Shown: piece by piece, positions 14,586 to 19,834 of the stretch
Numbering within the stretch: the stretch's first letter is position 1
Layout of the letters: the number at the start of each line of letters is the position of its first letter
The notes under the pieces: model-generated
Database searches by the model: none
Seen by the model: only the letters and a program-made list of their open reading frames with translations
Told to the model about the DNA's origin: nothing
Made by a program: the position numbers and the translations under genes
NCBI GenBank assembly: GCA_964450915.1
Contig: CAYVFG010000014.1
Location: 1 to 21,757 of the forward strand
Reading direction: 5' to 3'
DNA from: HO2-45-11b sp964450915
GTDB lineage: Bacteria; Patescibacteriota; Andersenbacteria; UBA10190
DNA: 21,757 bases

Positions 14586-14900
14586 ATGATTCAGTCTGAT
14601 CTCACTGTTCAGGATGGGCGCGCACTCCAAAAGCTGCTGGTTATGCTGGATACTACGATTGATGAGCTGGACCGGAAAGTTTTCGAGCAAGCATATCGTC
14701 CGCGGTTGAATCTTGATCAGCAAGTCGAACGGGCAAAGGGGGCTGACTTTAAAACGCTTGAGAAGACTCAAAGAGACGAACTCTTGGAGGGGCGTAACTT
14801 AGTGGCTCAACTTATCGGATTCGGTGTTAGATACGCGCATGATCTTTCCCCTCGCGACTATATCGTTCAGTCAGATGGATTTCTGGCGCACAGAACATGA
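14586..14900 (+). CDS. Small helical protein of unknown function
   Basis: A 104-residue soluble protein I do not recognise. It is predominantly helical by composition, with stretches such as GRALQKLLVMLDTTIDELDR and LLEGRNLVAQLIGFGVRYA. It has no cysteine, no membrane segment and no familiar motif. I start it at ATG 14586 because a strong SD, GGAGG at 14573-14577, lies 8 nt upstream; the frame extends back to 14559 without better support. A good terminator 26 bp past the stop makes it a self-contained transcription unit. Confidence 0.65.
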   Translation: MIQSDLTVQDGRALQKLLVMLDTTIDELDRKVFEQAYRPRLNLDQQVERAKGADFKTLEKTQRDELLEGRNLVAQLIGFGVRYAHDLSPRDYIVQSDGFLAHRT

Positions 14901-14925
14901 TGCTGCATGATACGCATAATCAGGG

Positions 14926-14952
14926 CCGCGCCTATGAAAAGCGCGGTTTTTT
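14926..14952 (+). terminator. Intrinsic terminator of the 14.6 kb orphan
   Basis: A 6-bp GC-rich stem CCGCGC/GCGCGG with a 9-nt loop is followed by TTTTTT, 26 bp past the stop codon. It ends 5 bp before the convergent tRNA-Leu. Confidence 0.88.
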
Positions 14953-14956
14953 CTTG

Positions 14957-15039
14957 TGCCCGAGGCGGGACTCGAACCCGCAAGCCATTGCTGGCAAAGG
15001 ATTTTAAGTCCTTCGCGTATACCATTCCGCCACCCGAGC
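14957..15039 (-). tRNA. tRNA-Leu (anticodon UAA)
   Basis: A class II tRNA of 83 nt with a long variable arm (TGCCA/TGGC). The acceptor is GCTCGGG with CTCGGGC, the anticodon stem AAGGA/TCCTT with loop CTTAAAA carrying TAA, and the T arm GCGGG/CCCGC. Discriminator A is followed by CAA; CCA is not encoded. It lies 16 nt after tRNA-Cys and is probably co-transcribed with it. Confidence 0.96.
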
Positions 15040-15055
15040 AAAGTATTTAATTGTG

Positions 15056-15127
15056 AGGCCATGACCGGAATCGAACCGGTGTATAAGGGTTTTGCAGACC
15101 CATGCCTTACCACTTGGCGACATGGCC
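15056..15127 (-). tRNA. tRNA-Cys (anticodon GCA)
   Basis: A 72-nt cloverleaf. The acceptor is GGCCATG/CATGGCC, the anticodon loop CTGCAAA with GCA, and the T arm ACCGG/CCGGT. Discriminator U73 is the identity base expected for tRNA-Cys. CCA is not encoded (CAC follows). No clear promoter is seen; it lies 21 bp past the rplS terminator, so read-through may supply it. Confidence 0.96.
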
Positions 15128-15148
15128 GTATACATGTTCTACCAAACA

Positions 15149-15173
15149 AATACCCGCTTGTATAGCGGGTATT
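15149..15173 (-). terminator. Terminator of rplS
   Basis: A perfect 10-bp stem AATACCCGCT/AGCGGGTATT with a 5-nt loop lies just past the rplS stop, followed on the minus strand by TGTTTGG, a poor U tract. Partial read-through into tRNA-Cys and tRNA-Leu is plausible. Confidence 0.7.
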
Positions 15174-15178
15174 GGGGG

Positions 15179-15646
15179 TTATTCTGCCTTTTCTTCTGGC
15201 GCTGCTTCGGCTTTTGCTGCTTTTGCAGATTCTTCCTCTGCTTTGTCTGATGCTTCTTTTGCCAATCGCTTTTTGTCAGATTCTTCTTTGACGTGGCGTT
15301 GCATCGCAAGTTCGTCTTCTTTTACGCGGCGTCGACCTTCTTGGCGAAGGTAGTTTAATTGCGCTCTACGAACCTTCTGGCGCTTTACGATTTCGATATT
15401 GGTAATAAGCGGGCTGTATAACGGAAATACGCGCTCAACGGCGAATTTGCCTGTTTCTCGGCGAACGGTGAACGATGTAGATGGGCCGCTTCCTTTAATC
15501 CCGAGAACAGTTCCTTCGAATGCCTGGATTCGAGTTTTGTCCCCTTCAACTACCTTGGTGCCAATGCGAACAATGTCGCCAGCGCGTAAAATAGGGCGGT
15601 CAACACCCTCGATTTGCTTCAATTCGAATAAACGTAATGCGTCCAT
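15179..15646 (-). CDS. rplS: 50S ribosomal protein L19 with a charged C-terminal extension
   Basis: A 155-residue protein. The L19 core covers about residues 1-105, with GDIVRIGTKVVEGDKTRIQAFEG, FTVRRETGKFAVERVFPLYSP and KRQKVRRAQLNYLR, and sits at the 30S-50S interface. Beyond the core is a ~50-residue tail of Lys/Glu/Ala repeats, absent in the ~115-residue E. coli protein. In many bacteria rplS ends the rpsP-rimM-trmD-rplS operon; here it stands alone 13 kb away. No SD; the leader is probably ~10 nt. Confidence 0.97.
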   Translation of the reverse strand: MDALRLFELKQIEGVDRPILRAGDIVRIGTKVVEGDKTRIQAFEGTVLGIKGSGPSTSFTVRRETGKFAVERVFPLYSPLITNIEIVKRQKVRRAQLNYLRQEGRRRVKEDELAMQRHVKEESDKKRLAKEASDKAEEESAKAAKAEAAPEEKAE

Positions 15647-15658
15647 AGATAGGGGGTA

Positions 15659-15686
15659 TTATTACGGATCCCCTAATAAAAGTCAA
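15659..15686 (-). promoter_or_regulatory. Probable promoter of rplS
   Basis: TTGACT (15681-15686) and TAATAA (15659-15664) are 16 bp apart. The -10 is imperfect but lies in a TAATAATA run. The start would be ~6-11 nt before the ATG. The -35 begins 8 bp past the stop of the upstream 3D-domain gene. Confidence 0.5.
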
Positions 15687-15693
15687 TTATTCT

Positions 15694-16173
15694 TTAAAGG
15701 GATTCGATTTTTGCGTATACTTGCCGCACTCCAAATGCCTGGGCTTGCTGAAGAGTGGGCATCCAAATATCCAACATCATCACATGGTCATATCTGCTGT
15801 TCATCCTATCCTCTACGGTATATACGTCGGATCCGATGCGAACTTTTGTGTGCATGGGGAGAATATTTGTGGCAATAATCCCTTCGTGCGCCGTTGTTCC
15901 ATTTGCAGTAATGAACGGCGATGCGTCCGTGAGGCTTGCCTCGGAAGTATAGGCAGTTGCCCATATATGCAATGTGAGACCATTACGGAGAGGGGTGATT
16001 TCTTGAAGGTCTGATGCATTGGAAACGACTTGTTCGAATACGAGGCCCTGAGTTGAAAGTTGAGAGCTGAATGCTAATGCAGGGCCGGGGTATGCCAGCT
16101 CAGTTACGAGTACGAGGACGGGGATGAATTGCAATACTTGAACAATAATAGTGTTTATGTTTGTGTGTTTCAT
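15694..16173 (-). CDS. Exported 3D-domain (double-psi beta-barrel) protein
   Basis: A 159-residue secreted protein. The N-terminal hydrophobic segment (about 9-28) ending in PALA (31-34) looks like a signal peptide. The C-terminal half (about 70-157) is a 3D domain, with TAYTSEASLTD, an Ile/Ala-rich barrel, and EDRMNSRYDHVMMLDIWM (121-138) holding the conserved acidic residues D122, D129 and D135. Related proteins (MltA core, YuiC, YabG-neighbour and Rpf-associated 3D domains) act on peptidoglycan, some as lytic transglycosylases. It sits directly behind the RlpA-like gene but has its own promoter, so the pair can be controlled separately. The leader is only ~5 nt, with no SD. Confidence 0.85.
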   Translation of the reverse strand: MKHTNINTIIVQVLQFIPVLVLVTELAYPGPALAFSSQLSTQGLVFEQVVSNASDLQEITPLRNGLTLHIWATAYTSEASLTDASPFITANGTTAHEGIIATNILPMHTKVRIGSDVYTVEDRMNSRYDHVMMLDIWMPTLQQAQAFGVRQVYAKIESL

Positions 16174-16184
16174 TTGTTATGTTT

Positions 16185-16213
16185 ATAATAGCATAAAAAT
16201 ATGTTTCAGTCAA
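16185..16213 (-). promoter_or_regulatory. Promoter of the 3D-domain gene
   Basis: TTGACT (16208-16213) and TATTAT (16185-16190) are exactly 17 bp apart, a strong match. The start would be near 16178, only ~5 nt before the ATG. The -35 follows immediately on the U tract of the upstream terminator. Confidence 0.85.
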
Positions 16214-16245
16214 AATAAAACACCCCGCATTGAGCGAGGTGTTTT
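16212..16245 (-). terminator. Terminator of the RlpA-like gene
   Basis: An 8-bp stem AAAACACC/GGTGTTTT (16217-16224 with 16238-16245) plus an inner CGC/GCG pairing and 5-nt loop is followed on the minus strand by ATTTT. It lies 18 bp past the gene. Confidence 0.85.
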
Positions 16246-16262
16246 ACGTATGTGTATTGTTT

Positions 16263-16880
16263 TTACAATACTTCGATTCGAACTTTTCCAAGACCGCCGT
16301 TCATTCCAATTGCAGTCTTTGTTCCGATCGTAAGGTCTGCTACTCGGTTACCGTACTTGTCTTGGTAGAATCCGCCAGTGTCTGTAATTCGAACGATAAC
16401 AGATTTTCCGTTTGCAAGGTTGGTAACTCGTGCCTGGTATCCAACAAGATTGCTTTTATCCGCACCGATGGCCATTGTTAAGGCGTTGTCGTCAAGCTGT
16501 TCTCCGTTTGCCATTACGAATAGCGGGTTGCATCCAAGGCATCCGGCTTTGCTGTAGTAGCTTGCCACACCTTCCATAACTAGGTTTGAACCAGATTTAA
16601 CCTGTGGTTTTGCTGCAAGTTTTGTTTTCTTTACTTCCCAAGTTCCGGCATCGGTAATAGGAGATCCAGAAGACATAACTGTTCCCGACATGTACCCGTA
16701 CGATAATTCGGGAGTTTTATCTGGGATAGAGATAACGGGGGTGATTTCGGCAGGAAGACTAAATGCAAATGCATTGTGAGTCGTAAACGTAGCAATGATG
16801 GCAATTGCGATAGCCTTTGTTGCTGTATTAAGAGTGGTGTTTGTAAGGTTTTTGTGTCTCAATGTTGCGAATAAACGCAT
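16263..16880 (-). CDS. Exported RlpA-like double-psi beta-barrel protein
   Basis: A 205-residue secreted protein. A signal peptide runs to about residue 39 (hydrophobic 23-33, then AFA), followed by a ~65-residue linker and an RlpA-type barrel (about 103-205). The barrel shows GVASYYS, MANGEQLD, RVTNLANGKSVIVRITDTGGFY and a barrel-closing ADLTIGTKTAIG. In RlpA the catalytic pair is a His in the TAAH segment and an Asp in the RINDRGP segment. Here the Asp is kept (D167, RITDTGG) but the His position reads TMAI, with Ile138. Lytic transglycosylase activity is therefore doubtful; wall binding or a role like that of G5/Rpf-type barrels is possible. Two cysteines (C114, C117) may form a disulfide. 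The unusual leader is annotated separately. Confidence 0.87.
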   Translation of the reverse strand: MRLFATLRHKNLTNTTLNTATKAIAIAIIATFTTHNAFAFSLPAEITPVISIPDKTPELSYGYMSGTVMSSGSPITDAGTWEVKKTKLAAKPQVKSGSNLVMEGVASYYSKAGCLGCNPLFVMANGEQLDDNALTMAIGADKSNLVGYQARVTNLANGKSVIVRITDTGGFYQDKYGNRVADLTIGTKTAIGMNGGLGKVRIEVL

Positions 16881-16939
16881 AGAAGAGACTTATGGGTAAA
16901 CCTCACGCTTTTCGTGGGATTGGCCGAAATCAGGCCAAC

Positions 16940-16970
16940 AAAAAAGCCTAATAGAATGAATCTATTAGGC
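16940..16970 (-). terminator. Terminator-like hairpin at the start of the RlpA-like transcript
   Basis: A perfect 10-bp stem GCCTAATAGA/TCTATTAGGC with a 5-nt loop, followed by TTTTTT on the minus strand, is a textbook intrinsic terminator. It begins ~3 nt after the predicted start of the promoter at 16980-17007 and ~60 nt before the RlpA-like ATG. After it, the leader repeats GTTGGCCT and forms TTGGCC/GGCCAA (about 16920-16938) and a CCCACG/CGTGAGG stem (about 16901-16917). It may be an attenuator, or a stop for transcription entering from upstream. No known riboswitch class is recognised. Confidence 0.75.
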
Positions 16971-16979
16971 CAACGGAGC

Positions 16980-17007
16980 ACTATAGCACAACTACGAAAA
17001 ATGTCAA
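16980..17007 (-). promoter_or_regulatory. Strong promoter upstream of the RlpA-like gene
   Basis: Perfect -35 TTGACA (17002-17007) and -10 TATAGT (16980-16985) with a 16-bp spacer; AT-rich sequence upstream (17008-17090) could act as an UP element. The start is predicted near 16973, on the edge of the terminator-like hairpin. Confidence 0.82.
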
Positions 17008-17099
17008 GCAATATATGCTCGATTTCGTCAAATAATAGTTAAAAAATAGCTAATTAAAGCCATTTATTTTAATTTTAGTGGTTTTTTATGAACATAAAG

Positions 17100-17127
17100 A
17101 AAAAAGCGGAACCCGAAGGAACCGCTT
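17100..17127 (-). terminator. Terminator of the candidate RNA
   Basis: On the minus strand, AAGCGG/CCGCTT (17122-17127 with 17104-17109) encloses a TT/TT internal loop and CC/GG closed by a UUCG tetraloop, followed by TTTTTT. A strong intrinsic terminator. Confidence 0.85.
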
Positions 17128-17518
17128 ATCGAAAAAGATGTGTTGCTCGTTTAGCCTTGCTTGGAGTTTTTTCGGCTGAGTTAGCCTTAATTTTACTTTC
17201 AAGCAGCTTCAAAGGGGTACGTTGTACACCATACCACTACGCATCCTTGTAACGCTTGGTCACCTCGCTGGTTCAAGAAGTTCCAGGGCTGAGGTTTCTC
17301 GGTGCTACGTAGATGCATATAAGGGTTTGGAGACCCTACTTTTACTCGGGTACGCGCCTGGAGACCACCATTACTGATGATTTTGTAACTCGTAGCGGCA
17401 CGCCCCACAACCCCACCAAAGCAAGCCTCGGTGGTTTGGGCTATTCCCTTGCGACGGGGAATCGAGATTTCTTTCTCGAATAGCACATCGTATTCCGTTC
17501 AAAAAGAGCACTACTGAT
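17100..17518 (-). ncRNA. Candidate structured non-coding RNA, ~415 nt, class unrecognised
   Basis: An independent transcription unit between a promoter (17525-17552) and a terminator (17100-17127). The RNA has several self-complementary blocks. TCGAGA/TCTCGA is nested in GCTATTC/GAATAGC (about 17437-17485), with ATTCCC/GGGAAT alongside. CCACC/GGTGG is extended by CCCA/TGGG (17403-17440). AGGGT/ACCCT has UCUCC in its loop (near 17322-17337). ACCTC/GAGGT encloses CTGG/CCAG (17262-17296). I searched by eye for RNase P (GAGGAAAGTCC, ACAGAA), tmRNA (tRNA-like ends, tag), SRP and 6S signatures and found none. An alternative is a protein: an open frame at 17199-17486 starting with GTG encodes 95 residues, ends in FEAA, has no SD and matches nothing I know. 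Confidence 0.5.
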
Positions 17519-17524
17519 ATCTCA

Positions 17525-17552
17525 ATAATACTCTTTAGGAAAATTGGTGCAA
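17525..17552 (-). promoter_or_regulatory. Promoter of the candidate RNA
   Basis: TTGCAC (17547-17552) and TATTAT (17525-17530) are 16 bp apart. The -35 is the same hexamer used by tRNA-Val(GAC). It lies 20 bp beyond the 3' end of tRNA-Gly. Confidence 0.7.
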
Positions 17553-17572
17553 GATTGTTTATACGTTGTTTG

Positions 17573-17644
17573 AGCGGGTAACGGGAGTCGAACCCGTGTC
17601 TCCTGATTGGCAACCAGGTGTAATAGCCACTATACGATACCCGC
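17573..17644 (-). tRNA. tRNA-Gly (anticodon GCC)
   Basis: A 72-nt cloverleaf. The acceptor is GCGGGTA/TACCCGC, the anticodon stem CCTGG/TCAGG with loop TTGCCAA, and the T arm CGGGT/CCCGT region with TTCGACT. Discriminator U73 is normal for bacterial tRNA-Gly. CAA follows, so CCA is not encoded. Last of a four-tRNA cluster. Confidence 0.95.
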
Positions 17645-17656
17645 GTATCTACTATG

Positions 17657-17728
17657 TGCCGCGGGACAGAATCGAACTGTCGACGCCAGCCTCTTCAGGG
17701 CTGCGCTCTACCACTGAGCTACCGCGGC
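17657..17728 (-). tRNA. tRNA-Phe (anticodon GAA)
   Basis: A 72-nt cloverleaf. The acceptor is GCCGCGG/CCGCGGC, the anticodon stem CAGCC/GGCTG with loop CTGAAGA, and the T arm GACAG/CTGTC with TTCGATT. Discriminator A; CCA is not encoded. Confidence 0.96.
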
Positions 17729-17743
17729 ATGTATATAGTTGTG

Positions 17744-17815
17744 TGGGCGATGAGGGATTCGAACCCCCGACCTTTTCGGTGTAAACGAATTGCTCTACCA
17801 CTGAGCTAATCGCCC
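17744..17815 (-). tRNA. tRNA-Val (anticodon UAC)
   Basis: A 72-nt cloverleaf. The acceptor is GGGCGAT/ATCGCCC, the D arm GCTC/GAGC, the anticodon loop TTTACAC with TAC, and the T loop TTCGAAT. Discriminator A; CCA is not encoded. With tRNA-Val(GAC) at 9.3 kb it covers all valine codons. Confidence 0.96.
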
Positions 17816-17831
17816 TTGTATAAGTATACAG

Positions 17832-17915
17832 TGCTCAGAACAGGACTTGAACCTGCACGGGATTGCTCCCATAGCCACCTCAAGGCTACGCGTATACCAA
17901 TTCCGCCATCTGAGC
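17832..17915 (-). tRNA. tRNA-Leu (anticodon GAG)
   Basis: A class II tRNA of 84 nt. The acceptor is GCTCAGA/TCTGAGC, the anticodon stem TAGCC/GGCTA with loop TTGAGGT carrying GAG, the variable arm GGGA/TCCC, and the T loop TTCAAGT. CCA is not encoded. First of the Leu-Val-Phe-Gly cluster. Confidence 0.95.
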
Positions 17916-17923
17916 GTATAGCT

Positions 17924-17952
17924 AGAATAGGGGTTTTTTGCGTTGTAGGCAA
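17924..17952 (-). promoter_or_regulatory. Promoter of the Leu-Val-Phe-Gly tRNA cluster
   Basis: TTGCCT (17947-17952) and TATTCT (17924-17929) are 17 bp apart, with the -10 8 nt before tRNA-Leu. It starts 4 bp after the stop of the glycosylase gene. Confidence 0.75.
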
Positions 17953-17955
17953 GTA

Positions 17956-18543
17956 TTATCCTTCTTTCTTTATCAATTCAATTATTTTTGGGATTTTTGC
18001 AAAATCCGCGTATAGGATTGGGCGCAGGTTTCCGGAGTACATTGCTGCTGCGGGATGGTAGAGCGGTACGATAATGCGGCCGTTTTTTCTCTTTGGTTGT
18101 CCATGGATTTCGGAAATCGAAAATCCTTTGCCAAGCATAAAATCCATTGAAAATCGCCCGAGGGTGATTACTATTTTGGGATCAATAATATCCAGCTGCC
18201 CTTGGAGCCACGGGCTATACGCCGCAATTTCTGCAGGAAGGGGGTCGCGATTATCTGGCGGACGATGCTTGATAACATTTGCGATAAAAATATCTTCTCG
18301 TTTCAGGCCGATAGATCCTAACAAATCATTTAATAATTTTCCCGATGCTCCTACAAATGGCTTCCCTAATTCATCTTCTTTTTTCCCGGGCGCTTCTCCA
18401 ATAATTACAATCTCCGCATCAGGGTTGCCGTCTCCGGGTACTGCTTGAGTTGCTGTTTTGTGCAAATCAGAAGCGCTCATCACTATGGGCAACTCTTGCT
18501 GAGTTAATACTTCGAGCGCCTCTGCTTTTTCTTCGCGTGTCAT
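17956..18543 (-). CDS. Family-4-like uracil-DNA glycosylase without Fe-S cysteines
   Basis: A 195-residue glycosylase that removes uracil from DNA in base excision repair. Motif A GEAPGKKEDELGKPFVG (49-65) and motif B YHPAAAM (162-168) are intact, as is the KHRPPDNRDPLPAEI block (92-106). Family 4 enzymes normally carry a 4Fe-4S cluster on four cysteines; at the corresponding places this protein has M22, S25, H93 and Y109, and it contains no cysteine at all. The fold is therefore likely cluster-free. The start ATG overlaps the end of nfo (ATGA), so the enzyme that makes the abasic site is coupled to the enzyme that cuts it. Confidence 0.92.
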   Translation of the reverse strand: MTREEKAEALEVLTQQELPIVMSASDLHKTATQAVPGDGNPDAEIVIIGEAPGKKEDELGKPFVGASGKLLNDLLGSIGLKREDIFIANVIKHRPPDNRDPLPAEIAAYSPWLQGQLDIIDPKIVITLGRFSMDFMLGKGFSISEIHGQPKRKNGRIIVPLYHPAAAMYSGNLRPILYADFAKIPKIIELIKKEG

Positions 18544-19409
18544 ACACGATGCTTTTTTAAAAAGTCCAAATCTTGTTGGATATATTCGTCGTGCTGAGTT
18601 TCCAAAATAAAGTTTACATGCGCAGCATCGGGGTGCTTCATGAATGCTGCTAGTCCTGTTGCGCCGATTTCTCCCATACCGATGTGTTCATGACGATCTT
18701 TATGAGCATTTAATTCTGTTTTGGAATCGTTAAAATGCACGAGCTTAAGTTGCTTTTTGCCTAATATGGTATCAAATTGCTTCATTGTTTCCGTGATAGC
18801 TTCTTCAGTACGGATATCGTAATTCGATGCGAACATGTGGCAGGTATCCAGGCACACATGCACATCGTCGCGCCCAATGCCCTCTAGCAATACGGCTAAT
18901 TCTTCAAATGAATCGCCGAGTACCGCCCCTGCCCCTGCGGAAATCTCGAGCAGGAGCTTCGTGGTCATTTCTTCGTCCGTTTCAAATATTTTCTTTAGGC
19001 CTTCAATTGCGTGCGCGATTGCTTCTTTCGGCACATCGGATGATTTCTTATCCGTCACAAAATCCTTTGCGCTACCCAAATGCGTCACCACGTATTTCAC
19101 GCCAAGCTTAGTGCCTCGCAAAAGTTCTTCGCGTACCGCGTTAATCGACCCGTGCCAGATCTTATTATTTTTAGATGCGAAATTAATGTAGTAGGGGGTA
19201 TGGATGTAACTTTCAAGGTTGTACTTTTCGCTTGTGGCTTTAAATGCAGCAGCAGCTTCATCTGTAATGGGCGCAGCTCCGCCTCCGCGAGGGCTTCGAG
19301 AAAAGAATTGAAAGCATTCTGCCCCCATATCATATGCATTTTGAGGTGAATTTTGCACGCCACCAGCTGCTGATACGTGAAGACCTATATATTGTGCATG
19401 ATCTTTCAT
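18540..19409 (-). CDS. nfo: Endonuclease IV (AP endonuclease)
   Basis: A 289-residue AP endonuclease of the Nfo/TIM-barrel family, which incises DNA 5' of abasic sites using three metal ions. Signature segments are IGLHVSAAGGVQNSP at the N-terminus, YVVTHLG, LLLEISAG, VCLDTCHMFASNYDIR (about 195-210), LVHFNDSK, HEHIGMGEIG and FILETQH. Length matches the family (~280). It begins a two-gene repair operon with the uracil-DNA glycosylase. No SD; the predicted transcript start falls on the ATG. Confidence 0.97.
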   Translation of the reverse strand: MKDHAQYIGLHVSAAGGVQNSPQNAYDMGAECFQFFSRSPRGGGAAPITDEAAAAFKATSEKYNLESYIHTPYYINFASKNNKIWHGSINAVREELLRGTKLGVKYVVTHLGSAKDFVTDKKSSDVPKEAIAHAIEGLKKIFETDEEMTTKLLLEISAGAGAVLGDSFEELAVLLEGIGRDDVHVCLDTCHMFASNYDIRTEEAITETMKQFDTILGKKQLKLVHFNDSKTELNAHKDRHEHIGMGEIGATGLAAFMKHPDAAHVNFILETQHDEYIQQDLDFLKKHRV

Positions 19410-19415
19410 ATCAAT

Positions 19416-19443
19416 AGCGTACTTGTAAACGGTCGTTTGTTAA
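19416..19443 (-). promoter_or_regulatory. Tentative promoter of the nfo operon
   Basis: TTAACA (19438-19443) and TACGCT (19416-19421) are 16 bp apart, with the -10 ending 6 nt before the ATG. The -10 is weak, but the spacing matches the other leaderless candidates. Confidence 0.4.
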
Positions 19444-19455
19444 AGCGGTCTTGTG

Positions 19456-19484
19456 TTGACGTTTTAAGTTAGTATTCGCATACT
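19456..19484 (+). promoter_or_regulatory. Promoter of the small membrane protein gene
   Basis: TTGACG (19456-19461) and CATACT (19479-19484) are 17 bp apart, each 5 of 6 consensus bases. It gives a ~36-nt leader with an SD. It is divergent from nfo, the two -35 boxes being 12 bp apart. Confidence 0.7.
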
Positions 19485-19526
19485 TGGACCAGATGTTCCT
19501 TACAACTATTTGTGCAGGAGATTGCC

Positions 19527-19778
19527 ATGTTACAGCGGTCATTAGATATGACGAAAACTGTTATTCATCGATGTGTCGACAAAACGATCGACATAACGGT
19601 CCCCATTACTCTCGTTGCTTTTCTGTGCGTTGTGTTCCTCTGTGTTGTGTTTGCAATCCCAGCAGTATGCTATTGCTTGCTCCCAGCTCCTTATAGCTGG
19701 GCAGGAATAGGGCTCTACTACTGGTGTTGGATAGCGGTTATTTGGGGGAAGAATAAAGATGTATTTGTGATCAAATAA
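19527..19778 (+). CDS. Small Cys-rich two-helix membrane protein, unknown function
   Basis: An 83-residue protein with two predicted membrane helices (about 24-52 and 58-74) joined by a short LPAPYSW turn, flanked by charged ends (MTKTVIHRCVDKT and GKNKDVFVIK). It has six cysteines, five of them in or near the helices, plus several Trp/Tyr in the second helix. I recognise no family. The ATG at 19527 has a clear SD, AGGAG, 7 nt upstream. Promoter and terminator frame it as a single-gene unit. The hairpin-like topology and size would suit a regulator or toxin-like membrane peptide, but nothing nearby supports a partner. Confidence 0.72.
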   Translation: MLQRSLDMTKTVIHRCVDKTIDITVPITLVAFLCVVFLCVVFAIPAVCYCLLPAPYSWAGIGLYYWCWIAVIWGKNKDVFVIK

Positions 19779-19789
19779 GAAAATAACGC

Positions 19790-19828
19790 AACAGCGACGA
19801 AGGGAGTATTCGTCGCTGTTTTCTTTTT
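19790..19828 (+). terminator. Intrinsic terminator of the small membrane protein gene
   Basis: A perfect 12-bp stem AACAGCGACGAA/TTCGTCGCTGTT with a 7-nt loop followed by TTCTTTTT. It faces the convergent end of rny, 7 bp away, and may help end that transcript too. Confidence 0.92.
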
Positions 19829-19834
19829 AGTTTT

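Noticed and set aside
14871..15165. Open frames across the tRNA-Leu and tRNA-Cys genes on both strands
   Set aside because: They translate tRNA sequence and have no start signals.
16881..16940. c-di-AMP (ydaO-type) riboswitch before the RlpA-like gene
   Set aside because: Only a faint likeness around CCAATCC; the leader is far too short and lacks the repeated core of that class.
17199..17486. 95-residue minus-strand open frame as a protein gene
   Set aside because: It starts with GTG, has no SD, matches no family I know and overlaps dense RNA helices; kept only as the alternative reading of the RNA candidate.
17100..17518. tmRNA or RNase P RNA
   Set aside because: No tRNA-like ends or tag context for tmRNA and no GAGGAAAGTCC or ACAGAA for RNase P on either strand. 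The EAA-stop at 17199 alone is not enough.
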